From an uncultured Prevotella sp. (GTDB lineage Bacteria > Bacteroidota > Bacteroidia > Bacteroidales > Bacteroidaceae): a DNA stretch of 16,063 nucleotides. Where the stretch lies: the NCBI GenBank assembly GCA_905196835.1, contig CAJJWN010000058.1, forward strand, positions 1 to 16,063, written 5' to 3'. Both the position numbers and the translations under genes were made by a program. Below, piece after piece: positions 5,770 to 13,410 of the stretch (its first letter is position 1; the number at the start of each line of letters is the position of its first letter). A model generated the notes under the pieces. That model saw nothing but the letters and a program-made list of their open reading frames with translations, had not been told where the DNA came from and did no database searches.

Positions 5770-8700
5770 CTATAAAACGCCGCCTTTCTCCCTGACATAT
5801 TCCATTAGCCGCTTGAACACGGGGTTCAGGCCGAGCGTCGCGGCGTTGCCCGTCATTATTGTTTGGCGGCGTGCGCGCGTCAGTGCGACGTTCAGTTTGC
5901 GGTCTATTGTGTGCCCGCCGTCGTCGAAGCAGCTGCCTGCAAGGAACTCAAGTTGCCATTCGCTCTGCACGGTGAACGAGTAGATGATGACGTCGCGTTG
6001 GCTGCCCTGGTAGCGTTCCACCGTGTCTATTGATACCGCTTCAAGCTCGGGCATGTCGAAACGCTCCGCTTCGCGGCGTATTACAGCTATTTGGTTGCGG
6101 TAAGGTACAATCACTCCGATGCTCTTCGCAGGGTCGAACGCCGCGCCGAGCATCAGCCTTACGCGCCTCATTGCTTCCGCCACGATGGCTGCTTCGGCCG
6201 TGTTCACCTTGTCTGAAAGCTCCGGCCTGCGGCACGGCGGCGACGGTATGAACACCATGCGGTGCGTGCGCAGCAGCGTGTCGAGGCGGTCGCCAAGGCC
6301 GATGTCGGCGTATGGCAGGGCTGTTTCCTGCTGATGGGGCAGGGGAACGGCCTCAAGCCGCTCGCTTTCGTAGAACTCGTGGCAGGGAAAGAATGCCACG
6401 TCTGGGTGCATACGGCCATGGCGGCGCAGCACGCCGGTGAACTCCGTGCGTCCCGCCGCGCGCTCAAGGCGCAGCAAACGCTCGAAGAGCGAGTCGCGGC
6501 AGTTGGCAAGGCCTATGGCGCGCAGGGCTTCGCTCGTTACGGCTGACGACGTTTCGTCCTGCCTTACTACGGCAGGCAGCTGCTTGTGGTCGCCCGTCAG
6601 CACGAATTTCCTTATCCTGCACTCCTCCTTTCCGTCGCCGCCCGTGCGGTGGGCGGCCAGCAGTCCGACGATGTTCGGCTCCAATATTTGCGACGCTTCG
6701 TCGATTACGGCCAGCGTGAACGCCTTAATGTCGAATATGAAGGGGCGCGACATAATGGTGGATGTAGTGCCGACGATGACGCGAGCGGCCCCGATTTGCG
6801 CCCTGACGTCGCCCAAGTGGGGGCACCGGCGCACCGTTTCCGCCAGCAGGCGGTGCTTGAATGCCGGGTCGGCGCTGTACTCGCTGCCTATCCGTATATA
6901 GTCAACGCCTGCGCTTTCGAGCATCGCGCACAGCTCGTCCACCGCCCTGTTGGTGTACGCCGTGAGCAGTATTGACGCGCCTTTTTCAGTCAGTTCCTCC
7001 TCAACCATGTAGCGAATGGCCATCGAAGTCTTGCCCGTTCCGGGCGGACCGACCAGCAGAAAGTAGTCATCGGCCTGCTTTATGCGCAGCAGCACGTCGT
7101 CATACGCCTCGTTGTACGCCCTCGTCAGCCGCCGCGTAGCGTCTCTGCGTGGTGCGCGTTGGCCGAGAAGCAGGGCCTTGCGGTCGGCCGGCGCGGTGAT
7201 TAGCTCGTGCAGTCCGCGCAGCGCTCCGCCCTGTGTGGCGTCGCTCCCGGCGTGCTCCACGGCGTAAATTGTGTTGTCCCCGTCGCTTGACACTTTAAGT
7301 ATTTCGGGGTTCTTCTGCCCGTTTGCCAGGGCTATTGTCAGGCTGGCGGTGTGCAGTTCGGCAATGCTGCCCTTGTAAAGCAGGGCGTTGCGCACGTCGG
7401 GTTGCTGTCCGCGGCGGTACGGGTAGAGGTAAACCATGTCGCCGCGGCGGAAGTTCGGCAGGAAACTCACGCCCTGGTCAGGCACGGAGAGCGTCAATAT
7501 GTCGGGCGCGTCGCCGTCTCCGCCGCACCGTTTGGCTGTTATTGTAAGTCCGGTATATATGTTGCCGGTCTCCGTCTTCTCGCTTACCGGCATGTTCCAG
7601 AGGTCAGCCGTGCAGGCCGAAACGCCCTCCTGCGAGCCTACTTTGCCAAGAAGCTGCTCGCGGTAGACGAACGTTGCCATGGCGCAAAAGTATTCTTTTC
7701 CCAGCGGCGACATGCGTCTTAGCGGCTCTGTTACAGCCTCTATTTGCGGCAGCAGCCACGTATGGTAAAATGAGTTGTCCATTCCGGCGGTGTTGACGGT
7801 GGCCGGAGTGAGGTAGGGCAGCACCTTCCCGAAGCCCTGGCGAGCTATGGTGAAGTCGGTTGCGACAATCATGTTGCGCAGCTTTATGGCCTCGCGGAAC
7901 AGCGCACGGTAGAAAGCTACGGCCACGAGGCCGCTTTCGGGCGCGTATTTGGAGTAAAGCAGGCGTATGTCGAGGCGGTCTTGGCCGAGCTGGAAGTTGT
8001 ATCTAAGCACGCCGTAGTACAGCAGCAGCTGCACGTAATGCGGCTCCAGCTGCATCGAGCCGTGGCCTCCAGGGCGGCCGGAGGCTATGTTGCGGTTCTT
8101 GCCCGACTTCTGTTCGACGAGCAGGCGGAAGTCGTCCGTCATCAAATCGACGCGCCCTTGCAGGCCGAGACGCTCGCAGATGAACGACGGTTCGAGCACG
8201 GCGCGGTTGCGGTCGTGGTCGGCGAACATCACGCCTACGGCCTCGCGTATGTTCTCCGCCTGCCTCTCGGCCTCCGCCTTGAACTCTTTTGCGTTGAAAC
8301 CGGCGCACGAACAGTATTCAAGAGCCTTGTCGGCGAAGTTGCGGCGCAGCGTTTCGGCAAGGCTGAAACTGTCCTTTCCGTTCACGATGTCGTCGAGAAC
8401 GGCGCCTGCGAGGTTGCCGAGCAGTATGGCCTGGCTGTTCGTCCGCGGCTTCATTCGGTCGAGAGTGTAGGTCAGGGGGTGGTGTCCGTAGTCTTTGAAG
8501 CAGGCCGCAATCGCGCTGATGTCGATGAGATAGTCAGGCTCTACGACGACAACGCCGGGCACGACGACGCTCTCCACGCCCTCCGGCGCGGCCTCCTTGC
8601 TGCATGTAAGGCGGCTCATCTTGCAGTCCAAGAGGTTTAGCTGCATCCCCTCGCGCAGCATCTTGCGCAGGTATGCAAGGCTGTCGTCGGTGCAGTCTAC

Positions 8701-9177
8701 GGCCAGCGTCTGCCCGTCAAGTCCCTTTTCGGCGGCCACATATATATATAAGGTGTCCCAACTCCTCACGATGCAGCGTATGTAGCGCACGTCAACGCCT
8801 TCCGTCCGGCTGTAAGCCTTGTCCTCGGGCGGCAGCGCTTGCAGCAGCTCTTGCGGCACGCAGTCGCCCGTTATGGCGGAGACGAGGCGGCAGAGGGCGT
8901 GCAGTCCGTGCATGAAGTCGGCCCGTTCAACGGGCGCAGTGCCGTTGGTGGCGCGGCGCAGTGCCTGCAACGCTATCCTGTCGGGCACGCGCATGTTGTG
9001 TCTGCGGCAGAGGAAGTCGACCTGAGAGAACAGGTTTCCGTATGCCTGCCCCGTTCCGCGAAGCCCCTCGTGGCAGGCAAGCACAAGCGTCTCGTGCGCC
9101 ATCTTGTTGGCCGCCAGCGGCTCTGTGCCGTCAAGTACGGGGATTATTTCAAGTATTCGGGAGTATAAATAATTCAT
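5770..9177 (-). CDS. Dna2-like protein: PD-(D/E)XK nuclease domain plus SF1B helicase
   Basis: An 1135-residue cytosolic protein. An N-terminal region without recognisable motifs (1-240) precedes a RecB/Cas4-type nuclease domain (about 245-450): GRVD with D344, then VEQKSGK with E355 and K357, then the QL-x2-YY helix near 383-388. The helicase half (about 690-1135) has Walker A GPPGTGKT (710-717), motif II DEAS (826-829), motif III TGDHKQLP (861-868), GRMHP (921-925), VERYQGSQRD (1053-1062) and NVALTRARR (1096-1104), the UPF1/DNA2 pattern. By family, such proteins process DNA flaps or ends in replication and repair; a defence role is possible but nothing around it suggests one. The usual motif I histidine of the nuclease is not evident (GNLAGAVLDD at 254-263). 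It lies downstream of the esterase gene on the same strand, 178 bases away. Confidence 0.88.
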   Translation of the reverse strand: MNYLYSRILEIIPVLDGTEPLAANKMAHETLVLACHEGLRGTGQAYGNLFSQVDFLCRRHNMRVPDRIALQALRRATNGTAPVERADFMHGLHALCRLVSAITGDCVPQELLQALPPEDKAYSRTEGVDVRYIRCIVRSWDTLYIYVAAEKGLDGQTLAVDCTDDSLAYLRKMLREGMQLNLLDCKMSRLTCSKEAAPEGVESVVVPGVVVVEPDYLIDISAIAACFKDYGHHPLTYTLDRMKPRTNSQAILLGNLAGAVLDDIVNGKDSFSLAETLRRNFADKALEYCSCAGFNAKEFKAEAERQAENIREAVGVMFADHDRNRAVLEPSFICERLGLQGRVDLMTDDFRLLVEQKSGKNRNIASGRPGGHGSMQLEPHYVQLLLYYGVLRYNFQLGQDRLDIRLLYSKYAPESGLVAVAFYRALFREAIKLRNMIVATDFTIARQGFGKVLPYLTPATVNTAGMDNSFYHTWLLPQIEAVTEPLRRMSPLGKEYFCAMATFVYREQLLGKVGSQEGVSACTADLWNMPVSEKTETGNIYTGLTITAKRCGGDGDAPDILTLSVPDQGVSFLPNFRRGDMVYLYPYRRGQQPDVRNALLYKGSIAELHTASLTIALANGQKNPEILKVSSDGDNTIYAVEHAGSDATQGGALRGLHELITAPADRKALLLGQRAPRRDATRRLTRAYNEAYDDVLLRIKQADDYFLLVGPPGTGKTSMAIRYMVEEELTEKGASILLTAYTNRAVDELCAMLESAGVDYIRIGSEYSADPAFKHRLLAETVRRCPHLGDVRAQIGAARVIVGTTSTIMSRPFIFDIKAFTLAVIDEASQILEPNIVGLLAAHRTGGDGKEECRIRKFVLTGDHKQLPAVVRQDETSSAVTSEALRAIGLANCRDSLFERLLRLERAAGRTEFTGVLRRHGRMHPDVAFFPCHEFYESERLEAVPLPHQQETALPYADIGLGDRLDTLLRTHRMVFIPSPPCRRPELSDKVNTAEAAIVAEAMRRVRLMLGAAFDPAKSIGVIVPYRNQIAVIRREAERFDMPELEAVSIDTVERYQGSQRDVIIYSFTVQSEWQLEFLAGSCFDDGGHTIDRKLNVALTRARRQTIMTGNAATLGLNPVFKRLMEYVREKGGVL

Positions 9178-9189
9178 AATGTTTTATTT

Positions 9190-9355
9190 AATGAACAATG
9201 AACAATGAATAATGAAAAATCCATTTGCGGCTTATTGGGTAATTTTTTATGGTTGATAATTGTCCATTTGATTGTACATTATTCATTTTTCATTGTTCAT
9301 TAAACCACTGATAAATTATTCATTATTCATTTTTAATTGTTCATTTTTAATTTAC
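9190..9355. repeat. Heptamer repeats forming a 112-bp inverted repeat, plus a further heptamer run
   Basis: 9190-9214 and 9277-9301 are 25-bp inverted repeats with one mismatch, separated by 62 bases. Both arms are degenerate heptamers (AATGAAC, AATGAAT). From about 9316 to 9350 another run (ATTATTC, ATTTTTA, ATTGTTC) continues to within a few bases of the esterase stop codon. The whole gap between the esterase and helicase genes is of this material; no promoter for the helicase was found in it. Confidence 0.85.
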
Positions 9356-10363
9356 CTACTGTCCTCCCAACCTTCCGAAGAACTCTATTATTTCCTCCCA
9401 CGTCTTGAAAGTGTCGTCGCCGAAGCGGATGCGCGTGCCTGCAAAGTCGGCCGCATGGCATTCGTCAGACGGCTCTATGAGGTAGTCGCCGTACAGAAGG
9501 TCGTAGCGGTTGGTGAACACCAGGTGCTGCCATGCAGGCACGTTTACCACGTCGTTGGCCCAGGCGGTGACATCGGCGATGTACGCCGGGTTGTAGGTAG
9601 GTGCCGGAGCTATTATATATAAGGTGTAATTGTCGAGCAGAAAGTTAACCGCCTTCATCGCGCTCGACTGCTGCCGCCCGTGCGCATCGCGCAGGGTGTC
9701 GATGCCGATGTACACGATTGGGCGCGTGCGTCCCTGCTGTCGGTCGTCAATCCAGCGTATTACGGGTATTACGGAGTGCAGCAAAATCTTGTCGTTCATG
9801 CGGTGTTCGCCGTGGAAGGATATGGCGTTGCGGTAGTGCGAGGCGAACAGGTCGCGCGTGTGTACCACCGGGTCGGCGTCGCCGAAGAGGCCGAATACGC
9901 GCTCGTTTGCCTCCTCCGCCGTCACGCCTGCAAAGCATTGCGCCGTCATCTCCTTGTATTCCTCGACCATAGGCTTGGTTACAAAGAACTCCGTCTGGCC
10001 GTCCTGCCGCGGGTTGAGGAACGTGTTGCGCCCCAACATGCCGTGTTTCAGCATCGTCTCGCCCATCTGGAACGCCGGGTTCACCAGTATGCGGTCGTAC
10101 CCGTAAAGCATTTCGGCGTACATGCCGCCCATCGACGTGCCTATAATCAGGTCGGGACGCTCCGTCTCGCACAGCCCTTTCAGCAGCTGCATGGCTTCCG
10201 CCGGGTGCAGCGGCAGGTCTGGAGCTATGACCGTCGCGCCGGGAAGCATCTCGCGTATCTTCGTCACCGTGCCCGAACTTCCCGACGAGGCGAAGCCGTG
10301 GACGTAAAGGATTTTCTTGCCGTCCATCACGTCGGGAAACTGTATTTTGTAGTTTATTTCCAT
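9356..10363 (-). CDS. YqiA-like alpha/beta-hydrolase fused to a degenerate HAD 5'-nucleotidase-like domain
   Basis: A 335-residue protein. Residues 1-205 resemble the YqiA/UPF0227 esterase family: VHGFASSGSSGT (21-32), nucleophile S77 in GTSMGG, an acid near D162-D164 (GDADPVV), and a histidine at 184 or 187. Residues 212-332 resemble NT5C-type 5'(3')-deoxyribonucleotidases (HAD fold), ending in RIRFGDDTF-TWEEIIEF. The HAD catalytic positions are lost: the DxD motif is G220-I-D222, the motif II Thr is A252, the motif III Lys is Y287, and the DD is E297-P298. The tail is probably structural or ligand-binding. I start at ATG 10363-10361, preceded by AAAAGAGG; a longer reading from TTG at 10399 would begin upstream of the likely transcript start. 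The substrate is unknown. Confidence 0.85.
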   Translation of the reverse strand: MEINYKIQFPDVMDGKKILYVHGFASSGSSGTVTKIREMLPGATVIAPDLPLHPAEAMQLLKGLCETERPDLIIGTSMGGMYAEMLYGYDRILVNPAFQMGETMLKHGMLGRNTFLNPRQDGQTEFFVTKPMVEEYKEMTAQCFAGVTAEEANERVFGLFGDADPVVHTRDLFASHYRNAISFHGEHRMNDKILLHSVIPVIRWIDDRQQGRTRPIVYIGIDTLRDAHGRQQSSAMKAVNFLLDNYTLYIIAPAPTYNPAYIADVTAWANDVVNVPAWQHLVFTNRYDLLYGDYLIEPSDECHAADFAGTRIRFGDDTFKTWEEIIEFFGRLGGQ

Positions 10364-10396
10364 CGTAAAACCTCTTTTCCTGATGTTATGTGTATG

Positions 10397-10404
10397 CAAA
10401 ATTA
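10397..10404 (-). promoter_or_regulatory. Probable -7 element (TAATTTTG) for the esterase gene
   Basis: On the minus strand 10404-10397 reads TAATTTTG, matching TAnnTTTG, and would give a leader of about 28 bases before ATG 10363. No clear TTG is found 19-21 bases upstream. This position supports the shorter protein start. Confidence 0.5.
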
Positions 10405-10470
10405 CGCAAAATAATCGTCATACGGCACGCTTACGGCCATTTTCCTTGGATTGTCCTATTGTCATTTTAG

Positions 10471-10856
10471 GGTTCATCCGCAAATCTGTTGGATGTACGT
10501 GTACGTCAACCCACGTCCCGAAGGGGTAAAACCGCTTCGCGTAAATTAACAATTAACAATGAAAAATTAAACCGCAGGGCGGGAACATGTTGCGTACTTC
10601 CGTCCCCGAAGGGGGCGAACTATGCTTAACCGCATGTGTAGTGACCGAAGGGAACGAAACTTGCGGTAAGCCGAAACCACCCATGCCGTCCTCGAAGGGG
10701 GCGAATAACAGGCAGCTATTCGCCCTCTTCGAGGACAGTGTTATTGGCGTATACCTACCGCAAGTTCCGCTTCGCTGCACATGCGGTTAAGCATCGTTGG
10801 ACGTCTTCGACGCCCTGCTGCACTTTGTCGTCATCCAACAGATTTGCAGCTGAACC
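10471..10856. mobile_element. MITE-like element with nested inverted repeats, copy 2
   Basis: The terminal inverted repeats 10471-10495 and 10832-10856 match at 23 of 25 positions and share the GGTTCATCCGCA start and TTGGATG end with the element at 4965. Nested inside are further paired arms: 10622-10638 with 10778-10794 (17 bp, perfect), 10658-10668 with 10756-10766 (11 bp, perfect), and 10688-10707 with 10717-10736 (19 of 20). The element is thus a long fold-back of about 386 bp. It contains an AAATTAAC heptamer run at 10543-10573 nearly identical to 16032-16062. The open frame across its middle is only the translated inverted repeat. No transposase is present. Confidence 0.75.
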
Positions 10857-10936
10857 ATTTTTTTTACGCCATCTGTGCTTTACTCTGATGCGTTTTTTAA
10901 CTAATTGAAAATCAGACGGTTGCAAAATGCTCTGTA

Positions 10937-11015
10937 AAAGGCCGTCTTTTAGCCGCTAAAAGACGGCCTTTTGCAATGCGAAAGACGGCCTTTCGTAAGC
11001 TGAAAGGTGGCATAT
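10937..11015. repeat. 22-bp-period palindrome array, copy C
   Basis: Units start at 10937, 10959, 10981 and 11003: AAAGGCCGTCTTT, AAAGACGGCCTTT (twice), AAAGGTGGCATAT, with exact 22-bp spacing. The first two with their flanks form 18-bp perfect arms around a single base (10936-10953 and 10955-10972). The last unit and the following TTGGAAA match the last unit of copy B. A small CCCTCC/GGAGGG palindrome follows at 11032-11048. The array lies between divergent genes, upstream of the ribosomal operon. Confidence 0.9.
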
Positions 11016-11102
11016 TGGAAACCAACCTCAACCCTCCCGAATGGAGGGAGCTTGGATTGCCTATTGCTACTAACCGCAAACAAGGCTTCGGCGAGCATCA
11101 AT

Positions 11103-11213
11103 GGTAATCATAATTATCCATTCCCAATTCTCCATTCTCAATTAAGTCAAATCATAATTCTCAACTCTACATTCTCCATTCTCAATTAAATCAACTCTCA
11201 ATTCTTAATTAAA
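11103..11213. repeat. Long degenerate heptamer array upstream of the ribosomal operon
   Basis: About 110 bases of 7-base units of the CATTCTC/AATTCTC/TCAACTC type. Bases 11150-11176 are identical to 1251-1277, and 11103-11115 to 1248-1260; the preceding AGCAT sequence is also shared, so the two loci are copies of one dispersed repeat. It ends about 50 bases before the rplM promoter. Confidence 0.8.
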
Positions 11214-11262
11214 AACAATGTTAAATATAAATAACAAATATGTATTTATTCTCCCCTCGTTC

Positions 11263-11292
11263 TTGCGCATATAATAAAAATGTGTACCTTTG
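11263..11292 (+). promoter_or_regulatory. Promoter of the rplM-rpsI operon
   Basis: TTG at 11263-11265, a 19-base spacer, and TACCTTTG at 11285-11292: a near-perfect Bacteroidetes promoter. Transcription should begin near 11297, leaving a leader of about 138 bases. Confidence 0.8.
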
Positions 11293-11296
11293 CACG

Positions 11297-11434
11297 CCGA
11301 TTATTATCGGGGGAGCACTTAGAACCCCCGGAACGGCGTGTTAATAGCCGCGCTTTTGGCCGAGCGCGACGGTTAGTGAATCGCCGTTCAAGAGAGAAAG
11401 AAAACGTTTTTTAGTAGTAATTTTAAAATTAGAA
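11297..11434 (+). promoter_or_regulatory. Structured leader of rplM, candidate L13 autoregulatory element
   Basis: The leader contains a hairpin at 11308-11330 (CGGGGG with CCCCCG, 11-base loop). A longer helix follows: AACGGCG at 11332-11338 with CGCCGTT at 11382-11388, enclosing CGCGCT (11349-11354) with AGCGCG (11363-11368). An AT-rich single-stranded stretch then leads to the ATG. A leader class for L13 in Bacteroidia has been described, as I recall; that this is a member is inferred from position and structure, not from an alignment. The likely role is repression by free L13. Confidence 0.55.
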
Positions 11435-11896
11435 ATGAACACTTTAAGTTACAAGACTATTTCCGCCAACAAGGAAACGGTTAATAAGGAGTGGGTCGTT
11501 ATCGACGCTGCAGACCAAGTCGTAGGCCGTCTTTGCTCCAAGGTAGCCAAGATATTGCGCGGAAAGTACAAGCCAAATTTCACCCCGCACGTAGACTGCG
11601 GTGACAACGTAATCCTCATCAACGCCGCAAAGGTTGTATTCTCCGGCAAGAAGGAGACCGACAAGGTGTACACACGCTACACGGGTTATCCCGGCGGACA
11701 GCGCTTCAACACACCGGCAGAGCTGCGCAAGCGCCCCTTCGGTGCTGACCGCATCATCCGCCACGCCGTAAAGGGTATGCTGCCCAAAGGCCCGCTCGGA
11801 CGCAGCCTGATGGACAACCTCTACATCTTCGACGGTACGGAGCACAACATGCAGGCACAGAAGCCCAAGGCAATAGATATTAACCAGTACAAATAA
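11435..11896 (+). CDS. rplM: 50S ribosomal protein L13
   Basis: A 153-residue protein matching L13 throughout: WVVIDAADQVVGRL near residues 20-33, LRGKYKPNFTPHVDCGD (41-57), the YTGYPGG loop, and the signature MLPKGPLGR near residue 114. L13 is an early-assembly protein of the large subunit that binds 23S rRNA. The length is normal. It is first in the cluster, with its own promoter and leader, and is followed by rpsI after 11 bases. The N-terminal MNTLSYKTISANKETV extension is typical of Bacteroidales homologues. Confidence 0.98.
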   Translation: MNTLSYKTISANKETVNKEWVVIDAADQVVGRLCSKVAKILRGKYKPNFTPHVDCGDNVILINAAKVVFSGKKETDKVYTRYTGYPGGQRFNTPAELRKRPFGADRIIRHAVKGMLPKGPLGRSLMDNLYIFDGTEHNMQAQKPKAIDINQYK

Positions 11897-11907
11897 TCAA
11901 AGCGACA

Positions 11908-12294
11908 ATGGAACAAATCAATGCAATAGGCCGTCGCAAGAGTGCTGTGGCACGTGTTTACCTGACTGAGGGCACCGGCAAAATAACCATAAACAAAAGA
12001 GACATAACAGAATATTTCCCCTCTGGCATACTCCAGTACGTTGTAAAGCAGCCCCTTCAGCTGCTCGACGTTGCCGAGAAGTATGACATCAAGGCCAACC
12101 TCGACGGCGGCGGCTTCACCGGCCAGAGCCAGGCTCTGCGCCTCGCGATAGCACGCGCCCTCGTGAAAATCAACGCCGAAGACAAGAAGAACTTGAAGGA
12201 CCACGGCTTCCTCACACGCGACGCACGCGTAGTAGAGCGCAAGAAGCCGGGACGCCCCAAGGCACGCAAGCGCTTCCAGTTCAGCAAGCGTTAA
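11908..12294 (+). CDS. rpsI: 30S ribosomal protein S9
   Basis: A 128-residue protein with the S9 signatures: AIGRRKSAVARVYLTEGTG at the N-terminus, the GGGFTGQSQALRLAIARAL helix near residues 67-85, and the basic tail ending FQFSKR, whose last residues reach the P-site tRNA in the small subunit. The L13-S9 pair is conserved across bacteria and is surely cotranscribed here (11-base spacing). It is followed by a 203-base structured gap before rpsB. Confidence 0.98.
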   Translation: MEQINAIGRRKSAVARVYLTEGTGKITINKRDITEYFPSGILQYVVKQPLQLLDVAEKYDIKANLDGGGFTGQSQALRLAIARALVKINAEDKKNLKDHGFLTRDARVVERKKPGRPKARKRFQFSKR

Positions 12295-12497
12295 TGTTTG
12301 GCTCGACGCTTCCCTCCGTGGAAGCGCAAGCCTCGCGTTTAGCATCCAAACCCATAAGACCCGCCGCACGGGCTATAATCGGAACGCCGCAGCGGCCTGA
12401 ACGCCGCCACGCGGCAGCCTGACCGACGGTTACTTACGGGCTGGTTCTAACAAAACTAAAAAGGAAAGTAAACAACAACAATTAAAAAACAAAGACA
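12295..12497 (+). promoter_or_regulatory. GC-rich structured leader before rpsB, candidate regulatory element
   Basis: The 203-base gap folds into several hairpins. GTTTGG (12296-12301) pairs with CCAAAC (12346-12351) and encloses CGCTTCC-CTCCGT-GGAAGCG (12307-12326). Further on are GCCGC-A-GCGGC and GCCGC-CAC-GCGGC (about 12385-12415). A-rich sequence then precedes the ATG. No TAnnTTTG promoter was seen in the gap, so rpsB-tsf is probably read from the rplM promoter. The structure suggests feedback control by S2, as known in principle for rpsB in other bacteria, but no specific Rfam class can be assigned by eye. Confidence 0.45.
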
Positions 12498-13367
12498 ATG
12501 TCAAGAACAAATTTTGATATGCTGCTCAAGGCCGGATGCCACTTCGGCCACCTCAAGCGCAAGTGGAATCCCGCAATGGCTCCCTACATCTTCATGGAGC
12601 GTAACGGCATTCACATCATCGACCTCAACAAGACGGTAGCCAAAATCGACGAGGCTGCCGACGCGTTGAAGCAAATAGCAAAGTCTGGAAAGAAGATTTT
12701 GTTCGTAGCTACTAAAAAACAAGCAAAGGAAATCGTTGCCGAGAAGGCTGCTTCGGTCAACATGCCCTACGTAATCGAGCGTTGGCCGGGCGGTATGCTC
12801 ACCAACTTCCCCACCATCCGCAAGGCTGTGAAGAAGATGGCTACCATCGACAAGCTGATGAACGACGGCACATACTCTAACCTCTCAAAGCGTGAAATCC
12901 TGCAGATTACACGCCAGCGTGCAAAGCTCGAGAAGAACCTCGGCTCTATTGCAGACCTTACACGTCTGCCTTCTGCACTCTTCGTGGTTGACATCATGAA
13001 GGAAGCTATTGCCGTTAAAGAGGCCAAGAGGCTCGGTATTCCCGTATTCGCAATGGTTGACACCAACTCTAACCCGCGCGACATCGACTTCGTAATACCT
13101 GCCAACGACGACGCTAAGGACAGCATCGAGGTAGTGCTCAACGCTTGCTGCGCCGCCATCGCTGAAGGACTTGAGGAGCGCAAGATAGAGAAAGCCGACG
13201 AGAAGGCTGCCAAGGAGCAGGCTGAAGCCGCTGCAATGGAGGACAAACCCAAGCGCGCACGCAAGGCCCGCAAGGACGCTCCGGCTGTCGAGGAGGAAGC
13301 TCCCAAGGCCGAGGTTGAGGCTCCCGCAGCAGAGGAAGCCGCTGAAGAGGCACCTGCCGAGGCATAA
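12498..13367 (+). CDS. rpsB: 30S ribosomal protein S2 with a charged C-terminal extension
   Basis: A 289-residue protein. Residues 1-226 are a standard S2: LKAGCHFGHLKRKWNPAM (10-27), ERNGIHIIDL (34-43), RWPGGMLTNF (95-104), LTRLPSALFVVD (154-165) and AMVDTNSNPRDIDFVIPAND (185-204). S2 joins late on the back of the small subunit, near S1. The last 60 or so residues are a Lys/Glu/Ala tail with a basic KPKRARKARK patch (250-259) and then an acidic Ala-Pro-Glu end. It is absent from the E. coli protein and probably disordered. tsf follows after 43 bases. Confidence 0.97.
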   Translation: MSRTNFDMLLKAGCHFGHLKRKWNPAMAPYIFMERNGIHIIDLNKTVAKIDEAADALKQIAKSGKKILFVATKKQAKEIVAEKAASVNMPYVIERWPGGMLTNFPTIRKAVKKMATIDKLMNDGTYSNLSKREILQITRQRAKLEKNLGSIADLTRLPSALFVVDIMKEAIAVKEAKRLGIPVFAMVDTNSNPRDIDFVIPANDDAKDSIEVVLNACCAAIAEGLEERKIEKADEKAAKEQAEAAAMEDKPKRARKARKDAPAVEEEAPKAEVEAPAAEEAAEEAPAEA

Positions 13368-13410
13368 TTCCATTTTTGACTAACATTTAATAACATCAGG
13401 AAATACAACT

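Noticed and set aside
5734..5775. A 13-codon open frame (MDGDSAESSFFVL) downstream of the 5689 promoter
   Set aside because: It runs straight through the terminator stem and T-run and shows no protein features; the small RNA reading explains the sequence better.
10364..10399. Extending the esterase 12 residues upstream to TTG at 10399
   Set aside because: The TAATTTTG -7 element overlaps that start, and ATG at 10363 has a purine-rich upstream region and aligns with the natural protein start.
10587..10790. A 67-codon open frame within the element at 10471-10856
   Set aside because: It is made of the inverted-repeat arms of the MITE-like element; an antisense partner frame exists for the same reason.
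10937..11015. The regularly spaced palindromes as a CRISPR array
   Set aside because: Repeats are 13 bp, spacers only 9 bp, units are not identical, orientation alternates, and no cas genes are present.
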